Position numbers and translations under genes: made by a program
Notes under the pieces: generated by a model
What the model saw: only the letters and a program-made list of their open reading frames with translations
Database searches by the model: none
Told to the model about the DNA's origin: nothing
NCBI RefSeq assembly: GCF_041435215.1
Contig: NZ_CP108394.1
Span: 5,270,001-5,334,000 of the forward strand
DNA from: Streptomyces sp. NBC_01314
Lineage (GTDB): Bacteria > Actinomycetota > Actinomycetes > Streptomycetales > Streptomycetaceae
DNA: 64,000 nucleotides
Reading direction: 5' to 3'
In this document: positions 8,386 through 17,560 of the stretch, in pieces
How the letters are laid out: every line of letters begins with the position of its first letter
Numbering within the stretch: the stretch's first letter is position 1

Positions 8386-10791
8386 TCATGCCGCCTCGAC
8401 CGACTCCGGCCCGACCGAACCCACCTCGGTCGGCAGGGCCTGCTCGCACCAGATCGTCTTGCCCGTCGAGGTCTGGCGTGTCCCCCACCTCTGCGTCAGC
8501 TGTGCGACCAGCGGCAGGCCTCGGCCCCCTTCGTCGAACACCCGCGCCCGCCGCATGTGCGGCGCGGCACTGTTCGCGTCCGAGACCTCGCAGGTCAGCA
8601 CGTAGTCATGGATCAGCCGCAACTGGATCGGGGGCACCCCGTACCGGATGGCGTTGGTCACCAGCTCACTGACCACCAGTTCGGTCACGAACGCCGCCTC
8701 CTCCAGACCCCAGGACACCACCCTGCGCACGCTCTCCGAACGCACCCGCGACACGGCCGCCGCGTCCGCCGTCACATCCCACGCCGCGACCCGCCGCCCG
8801 TCCAGCGCCCGAGTCCGCACCAGCAACAAGGCCGCGTCATCGACGGGTCCGTCCGGCAGCGCCGTCTTCACCACGTGTTCGCACACGTCCTCCAGCGAGT
8901 CGGCGGGCGCGGTCAGTGCTGTTCGCAGCGCCTCCAGGCCCGCGTCCAGGTCGTGCTTCCGGGACTCGACCAGGCCGTCGGTGTACAGCGCCAGCAGACT
9001 CCCCGGCGACAGCGCCACCTCCACCGACTCGAACGGCACACCTCCCAGGCCGAGCGGCGGTCCGGCCGGGAGTTCCAGGAAACCGGCCGCCCCGTCGGGT
9101 GCCACCAGAACCGGTGCCGGATGACCGGCCCGGGCCAGCGAACACCGCCGCGACACCGGGTCGTACACCGCGTACAGACACGTCGCGCCGATGTCCGCCG
9201 CCGTATCGCCGTCCCGGTCACGCCCCGACTCCTCGGACAGCTGGATCACCAGGTCGTCCAGTCGGGTCAGCAGTTCGTCCGGGGTCGGATCGACGTCCGC
9301 GAGCGTACGCACGGCGGTCCGCAGCCGCCCCATCGCCGCCGCCGCGTGGATCCCGTGTCCCACCACGTCCCCGACCACCAGGGCCACCCGCTCACCCGAC
9401 AGGCGGATCACGTCGTACCAGTCACCTCCCACTCCGATGCTCGGTGACGCGGGCAGATAGCGCGAGGCCACCTGCACCGCCGAGTGGTGCGGCAGCCGCT
9501 GCGGAAGCAGGCTTCGCTGAAGCGCGAGTGCCGCGGTCCGCTCCCGGGTGAACCGTCGCGCGTTGTCCAGACACACCGCCGCCCGGGCCACCAGGTCCTC
9601 GGCCAGGGCGAGGTCGTCGGGCTCGAAGGGCTCGGAGGTCTCGCGGGTCCGGCTGAGCATGACCACACCGAGCGTCGTTCCCCGGGCCCTGACCGGCAGC
9701 AGCATCCACGAGTGCGTCCCGAACCGGGCGATCTTCGCCTGCCGGGCCGGGCTCAGGGCCGCCCAGGCGCGGATCACCGGGTCCTCGGTCCGGTACATCG
9801 CCGAGCTTCCGCCGGCCAGGCACAGCGCCGCGGGTGAGTCGGCGAGGTACACGTCGGAGTCGCCGGCTGTGGTCTGCGCCTCCAGGACGCCCTCGAACAG
9901 GTTCAGCTCCGCGATCCGGCGCAGCCGGACGGCCCCGGCGATCGGCCCGGGAGCCGGTTCGTCTCCCCTGAGCAGGACCTCCAGCAGGTCGACGCGGGCG
10001 AAGTCGGCGAACCGGGGCACCACCACCTCGGTCAGCTCCCGGCCGGTCCGGGTCACGTCCAGGGTGGTGCCGATGCGGACGCTCGCGTCGTTCAGCAGGG
10101 CCAGGCGCTCTCGGTCGCGGCTGGCGCGGGTCACGTCCGTCACCGTGGTGCAGACGCCGAGCGTCTGGCCCCGATCGTCCAACAGCGGTGTCGTGGAGGC
10201 ACTGAAGACCCGGGAGCCGCCCGAAGCCGCGAAGCTGCCCTTGATCTCGCCGACCTGCTCCTCACCTGTCAACAGGGCCAGCCGCATCCGCTCCTCCCAC
10301 TCCACGGCGTCCGGGCCGGTCAGCACATCGGTGAGGCGGCGCCCGCGCCGTTCCTCGTCGGAGACTCCGCTGAGGCGGCGCATCCGGGCGCTCTGCCACA
10401 CACAGCGCAGGTCGGTGTTGTAGACCGTGAGCGCCATCGGCGAGGCTTCGAGGGCCCAGGCGGACAACGCCTCCCACTCCCGGAGCGCGGACCCGGTCGG
10501 CGGCGGACCCACCACCAGGACCGAACCGGGCCCGGTTTCACACCCGGTCAGGTCGGCGGCCAGTGGATAGCGGGAGACCGGCAGTGTCAGAAGGCTGCCG
10601 TCCCTGTGCCGCACCGGGAGCACCAGGTGGCGTTCCTCGCGGCCCTCGGCCATCTCCAGATCCAGCTGCTCCGCGACCGGCTTCCCCACGGCCTCCGCGG
10701 CCGTGTGGCCCAGCAGGCGTTCCGCCCCTGGGCTCCATCCGGTGATCAGACCGCGCCGGTCGGTCACGACCAGTCCGAGGAGGTGCGACAT
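8386..10791 (-). CDS. Multidomain SpoIIE-type phosphatase (PAS-PAS-GAF-PP2C-HATPase)
   Basis: About 801 residues. Order: PAS (1-110, LVVTDRRGLITGWSPGAERLLG), second PAS (120-235), GAF (240-400), SpoIIE/PP2C phosphatase (420-625; GVGGDWYDV, VGDVVGHG, LYTDGLVESR), and a C-terminal HATPase_c domain (660-800; VVSELVTNAIRYG and DEGGRGLPLV). It therefore joins a PP2C phosphatase and an RsbW-like anti-sigma kinase in one chain, a common Streptomyces design for partner-switching control of sigma factors. I used ATG 10791, just before the first PAS; a GTG at 10827, two bases behind the HD gene, is an alternative. Last gene of the minus-strand run starting at 15500. Confidence 0.88.
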   Translation of the reverse strand: MSHLLGLVVTDRRGLITGWSPGAERLLGHTAAEAVGKPVAEQLDLEMAEGREERHLVLPVRHRDGSLLTLPVSRYPLAADLTGCETGPGSVLVVGPPPTGSALREWEALSAWALEASPMALTVYNTDLRCVWQSARMRRLSGVSDEERRGRRLTDVLTGPDAVEWEERMRLALLTGEEQVGEIKGSFAASGGSRVFSASTTPLLDDRGQTLGVCTTVTDVTRASRDRERLALLNDASVRIGTTLDVTRTGRELTEVVVPRFADFARVDLLEVLLRGDEPAPGPIAGAVRLRRIAELNLFEGVLEAQTTAGDSDVYLADSPAALCLAGGSSAMYRTEDPVIRAWAALSPARQAKIARFGTHSWMLLPVRARGTTLGVVMLSRTRETSEPFEPDDLALAEDLVARAAVCLDNARRFTRERTAALALQRSLLPQRLPHHSAVQVASRYLPASPSIGVGGDWYDVIRLSGERVALVVGDVVGHGIHAAAAMGRLRTAVRTLADVDPTPDELLTRLDDLVIQLSEESGRDRDGDTAADIGATCLYAVYDPVSRRCSLARAGHPAPVLVAPDGAAGFLELPAGPPLGLGGVPFESVEVALSPGSLLALYTDGLVESRKHDLDAGLEALRTALTAPADSLEDVCEHVVKTALPDGPVDDAALLLVRTRALDGRRVAAWDVTADAAAVSRVRSESVRRVVSWGLEEAAFVTELVVSELVTNAIRYGVPPIQLRLIHDYVLTCEVSDANSAAPHMRRARVFDEGGRGLPLVAQLTQRWGTRQTSTGKTIWCEQALPTEVGSVGPESVEAA

Positions 10792-10829
10792 GTCCACAGC
10801 ACCCAGCGTGGCGCCCGCGATGTCCACAA

Positions 10830-11540
10830 TCAACCTGTATGGCCATTGCTCGACGATGAGGCTCGGTCTCCGGGCCCCGGACGCTCCGAGCTGTGGTCGA
10901 GTCCTGCGCAGGCGGCCAGCGCCCGGCCGATCGCGCGGCCCGTCTCGGTGAGGAGCCGGTCGTAGGTGACGGACAGAACCAGTCGCAGCGTCTGCTCTGC
11001 GTCGAGGCAGAACCAGGAGCCGACAGTCCGCAGCCCGTGCGGGGTGAGCCGCCACAGCTTATCGGCGTCCTTGACCACCGCGTCGTCGGCGTTGAGGGCG
11101 TGCCGCCGGGTGTCGTGGCCGTCGACGATCTCCGTGATCCGCGCGGTGACGTCCGGCGGGTACCCGAGGTCGGTGAGGATGCGGTGGGCGATGACGGCGC
11201 CCTCGGTCTCGTGTCTGCGGACCGTCTCGGGGTCGTGGGAACCGGGGGCGATGGCGGGCAGGATGCGTGCCGGGTCGACGGTCTTCCAGCCGGTGTCGTG
11301 CAGCAGGATCGCGGGGAGCACCACGTCGGCGTGGGCCTGCGGCACCGCGGTCAGCAGCGCGCCCGCGAGGCCGTAGGCGTGGAGCGAGTGCGTGGCGTTG
11401 TCCCGCACGTCGAGATACGGCAGGGCCCGGTCCCAGATCTCCCGTTCGGTCCCGGTCAGGCGCACCAGCGCGGGCACCTCGTCCGCCGGGGGGATCAGCG
11501 ACGGGGCGAGGTGGAGGGCGGGAAGCGGTGTGGGGGGCAT
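10830..11540 (-). CDS. HD-domain phosphohydrolase-like protein
   Basis: This 236-residue protein has an HD-type metal site: His in ATHSLHAYGLAG, the HD pair in ILLHDTGW, a further His in VRRHETEG and GHDTRRHA, and a late Asp in VVKDADKLWRLT. HD proteins hydrolyse phosphate esters, often of nucleotides. It starts 25 bases behind the phosphohistidine subunit gene and ends two bases before the possible GTG of the SpoIIE gene, so it is likely co-transcribed with both. It might remove or process the phosphorylated product of the PEP-synthase-like pair; that is inference. Confidence 0.8.
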   Translation of the reverse strand: MPPTPLPALHLAPSLIPPADEVPALVRLTGTEREIWDRALPYLDVRDNATHSLHAYGLAGALLTAVPQAHADVVLPAILLHDTGWKTVDPARILPAIAPGSHDPETVRRHETEGAVIAHRILTDLGYPPDVTARITEIVDGHDTRRHALNADDAVVKDADKLWRLTPHGLRTVGSWFCLDAEQTLRLVLSVTYDRLLTETGRAIGRALAACAGLDHSSERPGPGDRASSSSNGHTG

Positions 11541-11565
11541 GCCGGTCTCCTTTCGGTGCGCGCGC

Positions 11566-13407
11566 TCAGTCGAGGAGGGTGACGGTGCCGGCCGTGCCGT
11601 CGACCCGGATCCGTTGCCCCGTCCTGATACGGGTGGACGCCGACCCGGTCCCCGTCACAGCGGGCAGGGAGTACTCGCGGCAGACGATGGCGGCGTGCGA
11701 CATCACCCCGCCTATGTCGGTCACCGTGGCCCGTATCCGGCCGAACACGGGGGCCCAGCTGGGCGCGGTGACCGGCGCGACGAGGATCTCCCCGTCCCGT
11801 ACGAGGTCCAGCTCGGCGGGGCTGTGGACGATCCGGGCCGGGCCCTCCGCGCGTCCGGGTGAGGCGGCCAGGCCGATCAGGTCGCCGGTGGTGTGGGGGG
11901 CGGTCAGCCAGGACCGGACACGTTCGCTGGTGATGCCCCACAGCATGATGCTGAACGGTTCCGTGACGGCGGCGGGCGGCCGGTTCAGCGCTGGTTCCGG
12001 ACGCCGGGACGCGAGGGCGCGCACGATCCGCCGCCTCCGTTCCACCTCGGGCGGCCAGTGGTCGGGGCCGATGGGCGCGCAGCCCCGCGCCCAGCCGGAC
12101 GCGAAGTCGAACAACGCGCCGCGGGCCTCGTCGCGCGTGAGGTACAGCATGTCGTTCTCGCCGGGCCAGAAGCCCGCCCGGTGCAGGAGTGCCGACAACT
12201 GGCGGGTCTTGCGCCAGAAGACGCCCATGGACCAGTGCTCGATGTAGAAGTTGTGGTTCTCCACATACGGGTAGACCCGTCGGGCGAGCCGCAGTTTGGC
12301 CTCGAAGTCGGTGCGCTGGGCGGGGTCGAGCAGGGCGGCGTACTCGCCGGTGATCCGGTCTCGTTCCGCGACGAGTTCGGTCACGCGGCGGTCGACGTTC
12401 TCGCCCCGGCGCAGCCTCAGGACGTAGTCGCGGATGTAGCCGAGGGGCAGCGCGGGTTCGTCCCGCCAGTACCGGTCGTCCGCGTAGAAGCCGTTGCCGG
12501 AGGTGAAGTTGAACCACGGGTCGCGGGCCGTCTTCCAGGCATCCAGCCAGTCCCGGCCCCTCGGCGCCGACGCGACCGTGTCGAGGGTCTCCTGTCCGGG
12601 GCCGGGGACAGGGCCGGTCAGCAGGTGGTCCAGGTCCAGTTCGACGGCGAGTTTCGCAAGTCGTTTCAATTCGTCGTCCGGGCGGAACAGTTCCATGTCC
12701 ACGCCTTGGACCATGATCGCGACGGCCTGGTCGGGGATGCCGGGGAACCACTGCCCGCACGCCTGGAAGAGGTCCAGGTAGGCCGCGTAGCCGAGGTTGA
12801 GGAACTCGAAGTGGTGCTGCCAGGCCCGGTGGCACAGCGCCAGGAGCCTGTCGTATCCGCCGAGCAGGGCGTCGGTCGCGTCCAGGCCGGTGCCGCGTTC
12901 GATCTCCTCGTACGGCTGGGCGTCGGGCAGTTCGGTGAACCGGAGCGCCTCCAGCTCCTGGATCGTGGCGAGGACCTTGCGCTTCCAGTTGTCCAGCAGC
13001 GCGTCCCAGTGTTCGAAGTAGTACCCGGCGCGCCGGAGGAACTCCGGTACCCTCGCCGCCGCCTCGTCCCGCTCCACCGTGACCGGGTTGTGGTAGACGT
13101 AACCTTGGTGGATGCGGCATTCAAGGCCGTTGGCGGGCGGCACGAGGAAGTACCGGGTGTTGAACTGGCCCAGGCACTTCGTGGACAGTTCGGGGCCGAT
13201 CGTCTCGAACGGTTTGATCACCGTCGGCCAGTGCTGGCTGTCGCAGAACCAGAACTTCGCCTCCTCCAGGGCACGCCGCTCGGGCTGGAAGAGCACGTTG
13301 TACGGGTACAGACTCCGCCAGTCCTCGGCCCCCTCGGGCGCGGGCTGCTCGTAGGGGCTGGGGAAGCTCGTGCGCTGTCGGGACGGCGCGTGCTGCTGGA
13401 TCGCCAT
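11566..13407 (-). CDS. PEP-synthase-like phosphohistidine subunit (phenylphosphate synthase alpha-like)
   Basis: 613 residues. The last ~90 residues form the swivelling PEP-utilisers mobile domain with the phosphorylated His near residue 571 (TDIGGVMSHAAIVCREYSLP). The rest is a large substrate-binding-type region. There is neither an ATP-grasp domain nor a PEP/pyruvate TIM barrel. ATP-grasp activity must come from the neighbouring gene. Rifampin phosphotransferase and phenylphosphate synthase use the same logic, and the split into ~70 and ~40 kDa subunits resembles the Thauera enzyme most. The substrate is unknown. ATG 13407 has GGGA six bases upstream; an ATG at 13422 is weaker. Confidence 0.82.
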   Translation of the reverse strand: MAIQQHAPSRQRTSFPSPYEQPAPEGAEDWRSLYPYNVLFQPERRALEEAKFWFCDSQHWPTVIKPFETIGPELSTKCLGQFNTRYFLVPPANGLECRIHQGYVYHNPVTVERDEAAARVPEFLRRAGYYFEHWDALLDNWKRKVLATIQELEALRFTELPDAQPYEEIERGTGLDATDALLGGYDRLLALCHRAWQHHFEFLNLGYAAYLDLFQACGQWFPGIPDQAVAIMVQGVDMELFRPDDELKRLAKLAVELDLDHLLTGPVPGPGQETLDTVASAPRGRDWLDAWKTARDPWFNFTSGNGFYADDRYWRDEPALPLGYIRDYVLRLRRGENVDRRVTELVAERDRITGEYAALLDPAQRTDFEAKLRLARRVYPYVENHNFYIEHWSMGVFWRKTRQLSALLHRAGFWPGENDMLYLTRDEARGALFDFASGWARGCAPIGPDHWPPEVERRRRIVRALASRRPEPALNRPPAAVTEPFSIMLWGITSERVRSWLTAPHTTGDLIGLAASPGRAEGPARIVHSPAELDLVRDGEILVAPVTAPSWAPVFGRIRATVTDIGGVMSHAAIVCREYSLPAVTGTGSASTRIRTGQRIRVDGTAGTVTLLD

Positions 13408-13458
13408 ACGAGGTCCCTTCATCGGGCCCGTGGTGGCCGGGCCCGGGGCTCGGGTCGC

Positions 13459-14541
13459 TCAGGTCGGGAGGGTCCCGAGTCCGAGCATGGTGTCGGCGAT
13501 GCTGGAGACGCCCGCCCCGGGCACCACCTCGGCTCTCGCGCGTGGTCTGCGACTCCAGAACGTCTCGGGCCGCGTCTGGAGCAGCAGCACTCGGGGACCG
13601 CCGTCCGGGAGCGGGGCCGCGTCAACGGCGATGGCCCACTCGATGTCCTGCGGGTAGCCGTAGTGGCGCTCGACGCTCTTGGCCAGCGCGGCGACCGCGG
13701 TGAGCTCGGCGGGCCCCAGGCATGCCCTCCCCCGGCGGGCTTCCTCGACCGCCCGTCGTATGAGGCCGTGCCCGTCCGGAGCGAGGAGCAGTTCGTGGTG
13801 CTTCGGCGACAGGGTCGTCTTCACGGGGAGGAGCAGCACCTTGTCCACGACGTAGTTGTCGGGGGTCAGCTCGCCTGACATCACCGGTTCGCCGAGTCCC
13901 CAGGCAGCGTCGATGACGATCTTCGACGGGTCACCGTCGGCCGGGTTGAGGGTCAGAGCCACACCGGCCGTGCGGGCGTCGACCATTCTCTGCACACCCA
14001 CCGCCATACTCAGCCCCCGCTCGGGCACCCCGCCCGCGGCGCGGTAGGTGATCGCCCGCGCCGTCCACAGACTCGTCCAGCAGCGGTGTACGGCGTCGAC
14101 AACGGCGTCGGACCCGCGGACCCCCAGGTACGTGTCGTACTGCCCGGCGAAGCTGACGGTCGGCAGGTCCTCCATCTCGGCGCTCGACCGTACGGCCACC
14201 GGGACGTCCCCCTCCGCCCCGAGGACCCGGTAGGCCGCGATGACGGCCGTCGCGACCGGGGTCGGCACGGGCCGGTCGGTGATCAGTCCGCGGACCTCAG
14301 CGGCACGCCTCTCGGTGTCGGCCGTGTCGGAGAGGTCGAGCCCGGCGAGGACGGAGTCGATCTCCGCGCGAAGGCCGCCGCCGTCGAGAAGGGTGTCGAA
14401 GGCATCAGTGGTCACCGCGAACCCGGGCGGCACCGGTACCCCGCGGCCGGTCATCGCCAGCAGACCGGCGCATTTTCCCCCGACCCGGGCGGTGAACGGA
14501 TCGGCACCGGAATCGAATGCGACGGTGTGCTGGTCGGTCAT
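13459..14541 (-). CDS. PEP/pyruvate-binding ATP-grasp subunit (phenylphosphate synthase beta-like)
   Basis: This 360-residue protein corresponds to the N-terminal PPDK_N/ATP-grasp domain of PEP synthase. It has GGKCAGLLAMTGRGVPVPPG, the nucleotide-binding AVRSSAEMEDLPTVSFAGQY, VVIDAAWGLGE-like metal/phosphate contacts (IVIDAAWGLGEPVMSGE), and the ending DIEWAI with LLQTRPET. It would split ATP and phosphorylate the His of the partner encoded 51 bases downstream. GGAGAG eight bases before ATG 14541 supports the start, giving a shorter protein than the longest frame (14577). It lies 48 bases behind the caspase-like gene. Confidence 0.85.
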   Translation of the reverse strand: MTDQHTVAFDSGADPFTARVGGKCAGLLAMTGRGVPVPPGFAVTTDAFDTLLDGGGLRAEIDSVLAGLDLSDTADTERRAAEVRGLITDRPVPTPVATAVIAAYRVLGAEGDVPVAVRSSAEMEDLPTVSFAGQYDTYLGVRGSDAVVDAVHRCWTSLWTARAITYRAAGGVPERGLSMAVGVQRMVDARTAGVALTLNPADGDPSKIVIDAAWGLGEPVMSGELTPDNYVVDKVLLLPVKTTLSPKHHELLLAPDGHGLIRRAVEEARRGRACLGPAELTAVAALAKSVERHYGYPQDIEWAIAVDAAPLPDGGPRVLLLQTRPETFWSRRPRARAEVVPGAGVSSIADTMLGLGTLPT

Positions 14542-14589
14542 GGAAGGTCTCTCCGCACTGGTACGGCTGCACGGCATCCCCCACCGAGC

Positions 14590-15120
14590 TTACGGCGCCC
14601 TCTGCGGCGACGGCAGTCGGCGGACCGGTAAGCGTCGGCCCGGCATAGGCCCGGCGCCGGTCCGGCGTCGCGACGGTGGCCGGCAGACGGGACCGCGCGG
14701 CGTCGTACGGGCGGACGCCTGGGCGAAGTCGCACGGGTCCGCGGCGAAGTCGTCCACGATCTCGTGGCGGAGCAAGTCGTAGTCGACGGACCGGTACAGC
14801 CTTCGGGGATCCGATCCGGGAAGGGCCAGATACAGGTCGGCGTTCGGCGACAGCAGCCCATGGCCTGCGAAGTAGACGACAAGGGCGTCCTCTGCCCGAG
14901 CCGCGGCCTCATGGACGGCGTCCAGGACCTCCTGCCCGGACTGGGGATCGTGCAGAGCCACACAGTGACTGGCGGGCAGCCCCCACACCCTGGGATCCGT
15001 GAACAGCGAGGCAAGCCGCTCGACGTTGTTGCGCACGGCCGGCAGGTCGGCGAGAAACAGGTAGCTCCGCACTCCGATCAACACCGCACGGGACCTGGTC
15101 GGGTCGGGCAGACCTGTCAT
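14590..15120 (-). pseudogene. Caspase-like (peptidase C14) gene truncated before the catalytic Cys
   Basis: Residues 1-122 are a good metacaspase-type p20 start (RSRAVLIGVRSYLFLADLPA; VVYFAGHGLLSP with catalytic His87; DYDLLRHEIVDD). A full family member would continue to a DCC[YHF]SG motif about 30 residues later. Here the frame instead runs into Arg/Pro-rich sequence and stops at 14590, so the catalytic Cys and the rest are lost. ATG 15120 overlaps the stop of the EACC1 gene (ATGA), the normal pairing in bacterial conflict systems. The remnant could still be made but should not be a protease. Confidence 0.75.
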
Positions 15121-15500
15121 CACCCGGCTCCAGGAGCACCTGGCTCCCCGGGCCCGCCGCGCGGCAGAGAGTCCAGCATTTCCACGATTCTGCGGATCGA
15201 TTCTTCCGACCCGTCCCGCACCGTGACAGAGACTCCGGCGCTCGAGACGGTCACCGCGGGAGCCGCAGGGCGGGCAGCGCGCCATGTGGCATACGCAAGT
15301 GCGAGATTCAGCGCCGCGAACGTCTGGCCCAGCACCAGGTCGATGACCTCGACCGCGTCCATGGTCCCGCTCGGGTGCGCAGGAGGCGCCAGCCGTACCT
15401 GCGCGTGACGTCGGACGTCGTCGTCCTGCCGCAGCCATCGGTGCAGGTCGAGGAGTACCGCGCCGCTTTGGTCCGCCGGAACACCGATCTCGATCCGCAT
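15120..15500 (-). CDS. EACC1: effector-associated constant component 1
   Basis: This 126-residue protein matches the small EACC1 family: MRIEIGVPADQSGAVLLDLH at the start, LHRWLRQDDDVRRHAQVRL, a central hydrophobic segment (VLGQTFAALNLALAYATWR), and a VTVSSAGVSVTVRDGSEES-like beta end. EACC1 proteins accompany caspase, trypsin or NACHT/STAND effectors in actinobacterial conflict systems. Here the gene overlaps the caspase-like gene by ATGA. It is the first gene of the minus-strand run to 8386. Confidence 0.75.
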   Translation of the reverse strand: MRIEIGVPADQSGAVLLDLHRWLRQDDDVRRHAQVRLAPPAHPSGTMDAVEVIDLVLGQTFAALNLALAYATWRAARPAAPAVTVSSAGVSVTVRDGSEESIRRIVEMLDSLPRGGPGEPGAPGAG

Positions 15501-15758
15501 GTGCGTGCCCTTCTGCACCGTAGGACTGACCCGACTGCAGAAAGAACGAACTGCGGCCGGCCACGAAACGGCCGGCAACCATGCGGGCCCCGATGCTCGG
15601 ACACCACCCCGCTGTCCAGCTCCCCGGCCTCCCCGACACAGAAGTCTTCCCCAGACCGACATCCCTCGGTGAGCCGGCCTGCGGATGCGGCGCATGGTCG
15701 CCTGAGCGAAACTGAAGCAAGGCATGACCTCGTCAGGGGCACGTGAGGAGGGTCCGGC

Positions 15759-17516
15759 GTGGGCTTCGACCGGCTTCCGCTCAAGTGGCTCTTCGCAGGC
15801 CCTGAGGACGTGCTGCTGTCCGCCGTGGCAGATGCGCCCGGTGATGTGGTGGAACAGGCCCGCGAGTACCGGATCATGCGCAACGTCCTGGACGGTACGC
15901 CTGCCGCGGTGGCGGTTCTGGACAACCAACTGCGCTACCGGTACGTCAACGCCGCCATGGCACGGATGAGCGGGGTGCCTCCCTCGGCGTTCCACGGCCG
16001 GACCATGGCCGAAGTGCTGCCGGGCATCCACCGCTCAGAGGAGATCCTGCACATGGTCCTGGACGACGGACGGCCCCGCGAGCTGTCCGTCACGGGGATG
16101 ACACTGGTCAGTTCGCCGTTCCGGCACAGACAGTGGAGCGCGGTCTACCACCGACTGGAGGACGACGGGCAAGTGCTCGGCCTGTGCGGCGTCGCGGTGG
16201 AGGTGAGCGGGCTGCGCCAGTACATGGACGATCTGGAGCAGGCTCATCAGCGACTGGCGCTGCTGGACACGGCTGCCACACGGATCGGCACCACGCTCTG
16301 TGTCGAGGAGACCTGTACCGAGTTGGCTGATTTCGTCGTGCCGAGCCTGGCCGACACGGCGTGCGTGTGCACGCTGGAGGAGGAGTCCCTGGACGCCCCG
16401 CCCCCGGCTCCGGGTGTCGTACGACTGCGCATCACCGCCTCTGCGGGAGGCCCGGGCGTCGTACACCGCCTCGGGCTGATGGGCAGGGCTGGGGACTACT
16501 TCGACGTCCCCCGTGACTCACGGACTCGGAAGTGCCTGGACACCGGTCGCCCGTGGGTGGGGAACCTCGTCACGGACGACGTGTTGCTGAGGATGGTGCG
16601 GACCCAGTCCAACGTGGAAGGGATCCGCGCCGCGGAGATCCACTCCCTTCTCATGGTGCCGCTGCCGACCAAGGGGCATCCGGTCGGCGTCCTCTACCTG
16701 TCCAGGGCCGGGGACTCGGCACCGTTCACGGACGAGGATGTGATCGTGGCGCAGGATCTCGCCGCCCGGGCCGCCGTCGCCATCGACAACGCCCGGCAGT
16801 ACTCCTTCGAGCACGCAATGGCCCTGGAGTTGCAGCGCGCACTGCTGTCGGAACCCGGCAGCCCTCATCCGAACATCGAGGTCGCCTGCCGGTACCTGCC
16901 TGCGGGGCGGCACGCACTCGTCGGCGGGGACTGGTGCGACTCGATCGCCCTGCCGTCGGGGCACACCCTCCAGGTCATGGGTGATGTGATGGGCCACGGC
17001 TTCACAGCGGCCGTCGCCATGAGCCACTACCGCTCGCTGTTGCGCACCCTCGCCGTCTCCGGCGCCCCGGTCTCGCGAATCCTGGAGGAGGCCGACCACC
17101 GGGTGGCGAACATCGGCGTCGACCGGGTCGCCACCTGTCTGCTGGCTCTCGTCGATCCCGGCTCCGGCATGTGCACGATCTCCAGTGCGGGCCACCCTCC
17201 GCCGGTGCTGTTGCGCCGACAGGGCCGTACCGATCTGATACCGGTCCCGGCGGGCCCGCCCTTGGGGACCGATCTGGGAGGGCATGAGGCGTTGACCGTG
17301 CCCCTGCCACCCGGAGACGTACTCCTGCTGTACACCGACGGTCTGATCGAGCAGCGCCGGATGGACATCGACGCCTCGCTGCGGCGCCTGACCAGCCTCA
17401 ACCTCAGCGTGGACGGCCCGCTGGAAGGCATGCTCGACACCCTCCTCGCGCGCCTGGTCCACGGACCCGCCGAGGACGACGTCACCCTGCTCGCCGCCCG
17501 CATGCGAACGTCTTGA
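15759..17516 (+). CDS. PAS-GAF-SpoIIE protein serine phosphatase
   Basis: 585 residues: PAS at about 40-150 (VLDNQLRYRYVNAAMARMSG), GAF at about 165-335 ending in the linker DLAARAAVAIDNARQYS, and the SpoIIE/PP2C domain at about 350-580 (LVGGDWCDSI, MGDVMGHGFTAAVAM, ISSAGHPPPVL, LLYTDGLIEQRR, DDVTLLAARM). The acidic metal ligands are present (GGDW, GDVMGHG, EDDVTLL). The GTG at 15759 follows a GAGGAGGG site. It is transcribed away from the EACC1 gene. It probably dephosphorylates an anti-anti-sigma factor in response to a ligand or redox signal; no STAS partner is in the window. Confidence 0.9.
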   Translation: MGFDRLPLKWLFAGPEDVLLSAVADAPGDVVEQAREYRIMRNVLDGTPAAVAVLDNQLRYRYVNAAMARMSGVPPSAFHGRTMAEVLPGIHRSEEILHMVLDDGRPRELSVTGMTLVSSPFRHRQWSAVYHRLEDDGQVLGLCGVAVEVSGLRQYMDDLEQAHQRLALLDTAATRIGTTLCVEETCTELADFVVPSLADTACVCTLEEESLDAPPPAPGVVRLRITASAGGPGVVHRLGLMGRAGDYFDVPRDSRTRKCLDTGRPWVGNLVTDDVLLRMVRTQSNVEGIRAAEIHSLLMVPLPTKGHPVGVLYLSRAGDSAPFTDEDVIVAQDLAARAAVAIDNARQYSFEHAMALELQRALLSEPGSPHPNIEVACRYLPAGRHALVGGDWCDSIALPSGHTLQVMGDVMGHGFTAAVAMSHYRSLLRTLAVSGAPVSRILEEADHRVANIGVDRVATCLLALVDPGSGMCTISSAGHPPPVLLRRQGRTDLIPVPAGPPLGTDLGGHEALTVPLPPGDVLLLYTDGLIEQRRMDIDASLRRLTSLNLSVDGPLEGMLDTLLARLVHGPAEDDVTLLAARMRTS

Positions 17517-17560
17517 CACGAGACGCAAGGGAAGAGACCTCTGACCGCCCAAGCGCCGTC

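Noticed and set aside
11893..13878. A 661-codon plus-strand frame
   Set aside because: It is the antisense shadow of the phosphohistidine subunit gene, which has clear family motifs.
11566..14541. Naming the split enzyme rifampin phosphotransferase
   Set aside because: Rph is a single chain and no rifamycin-related gene is near; only the domain logic is shared.
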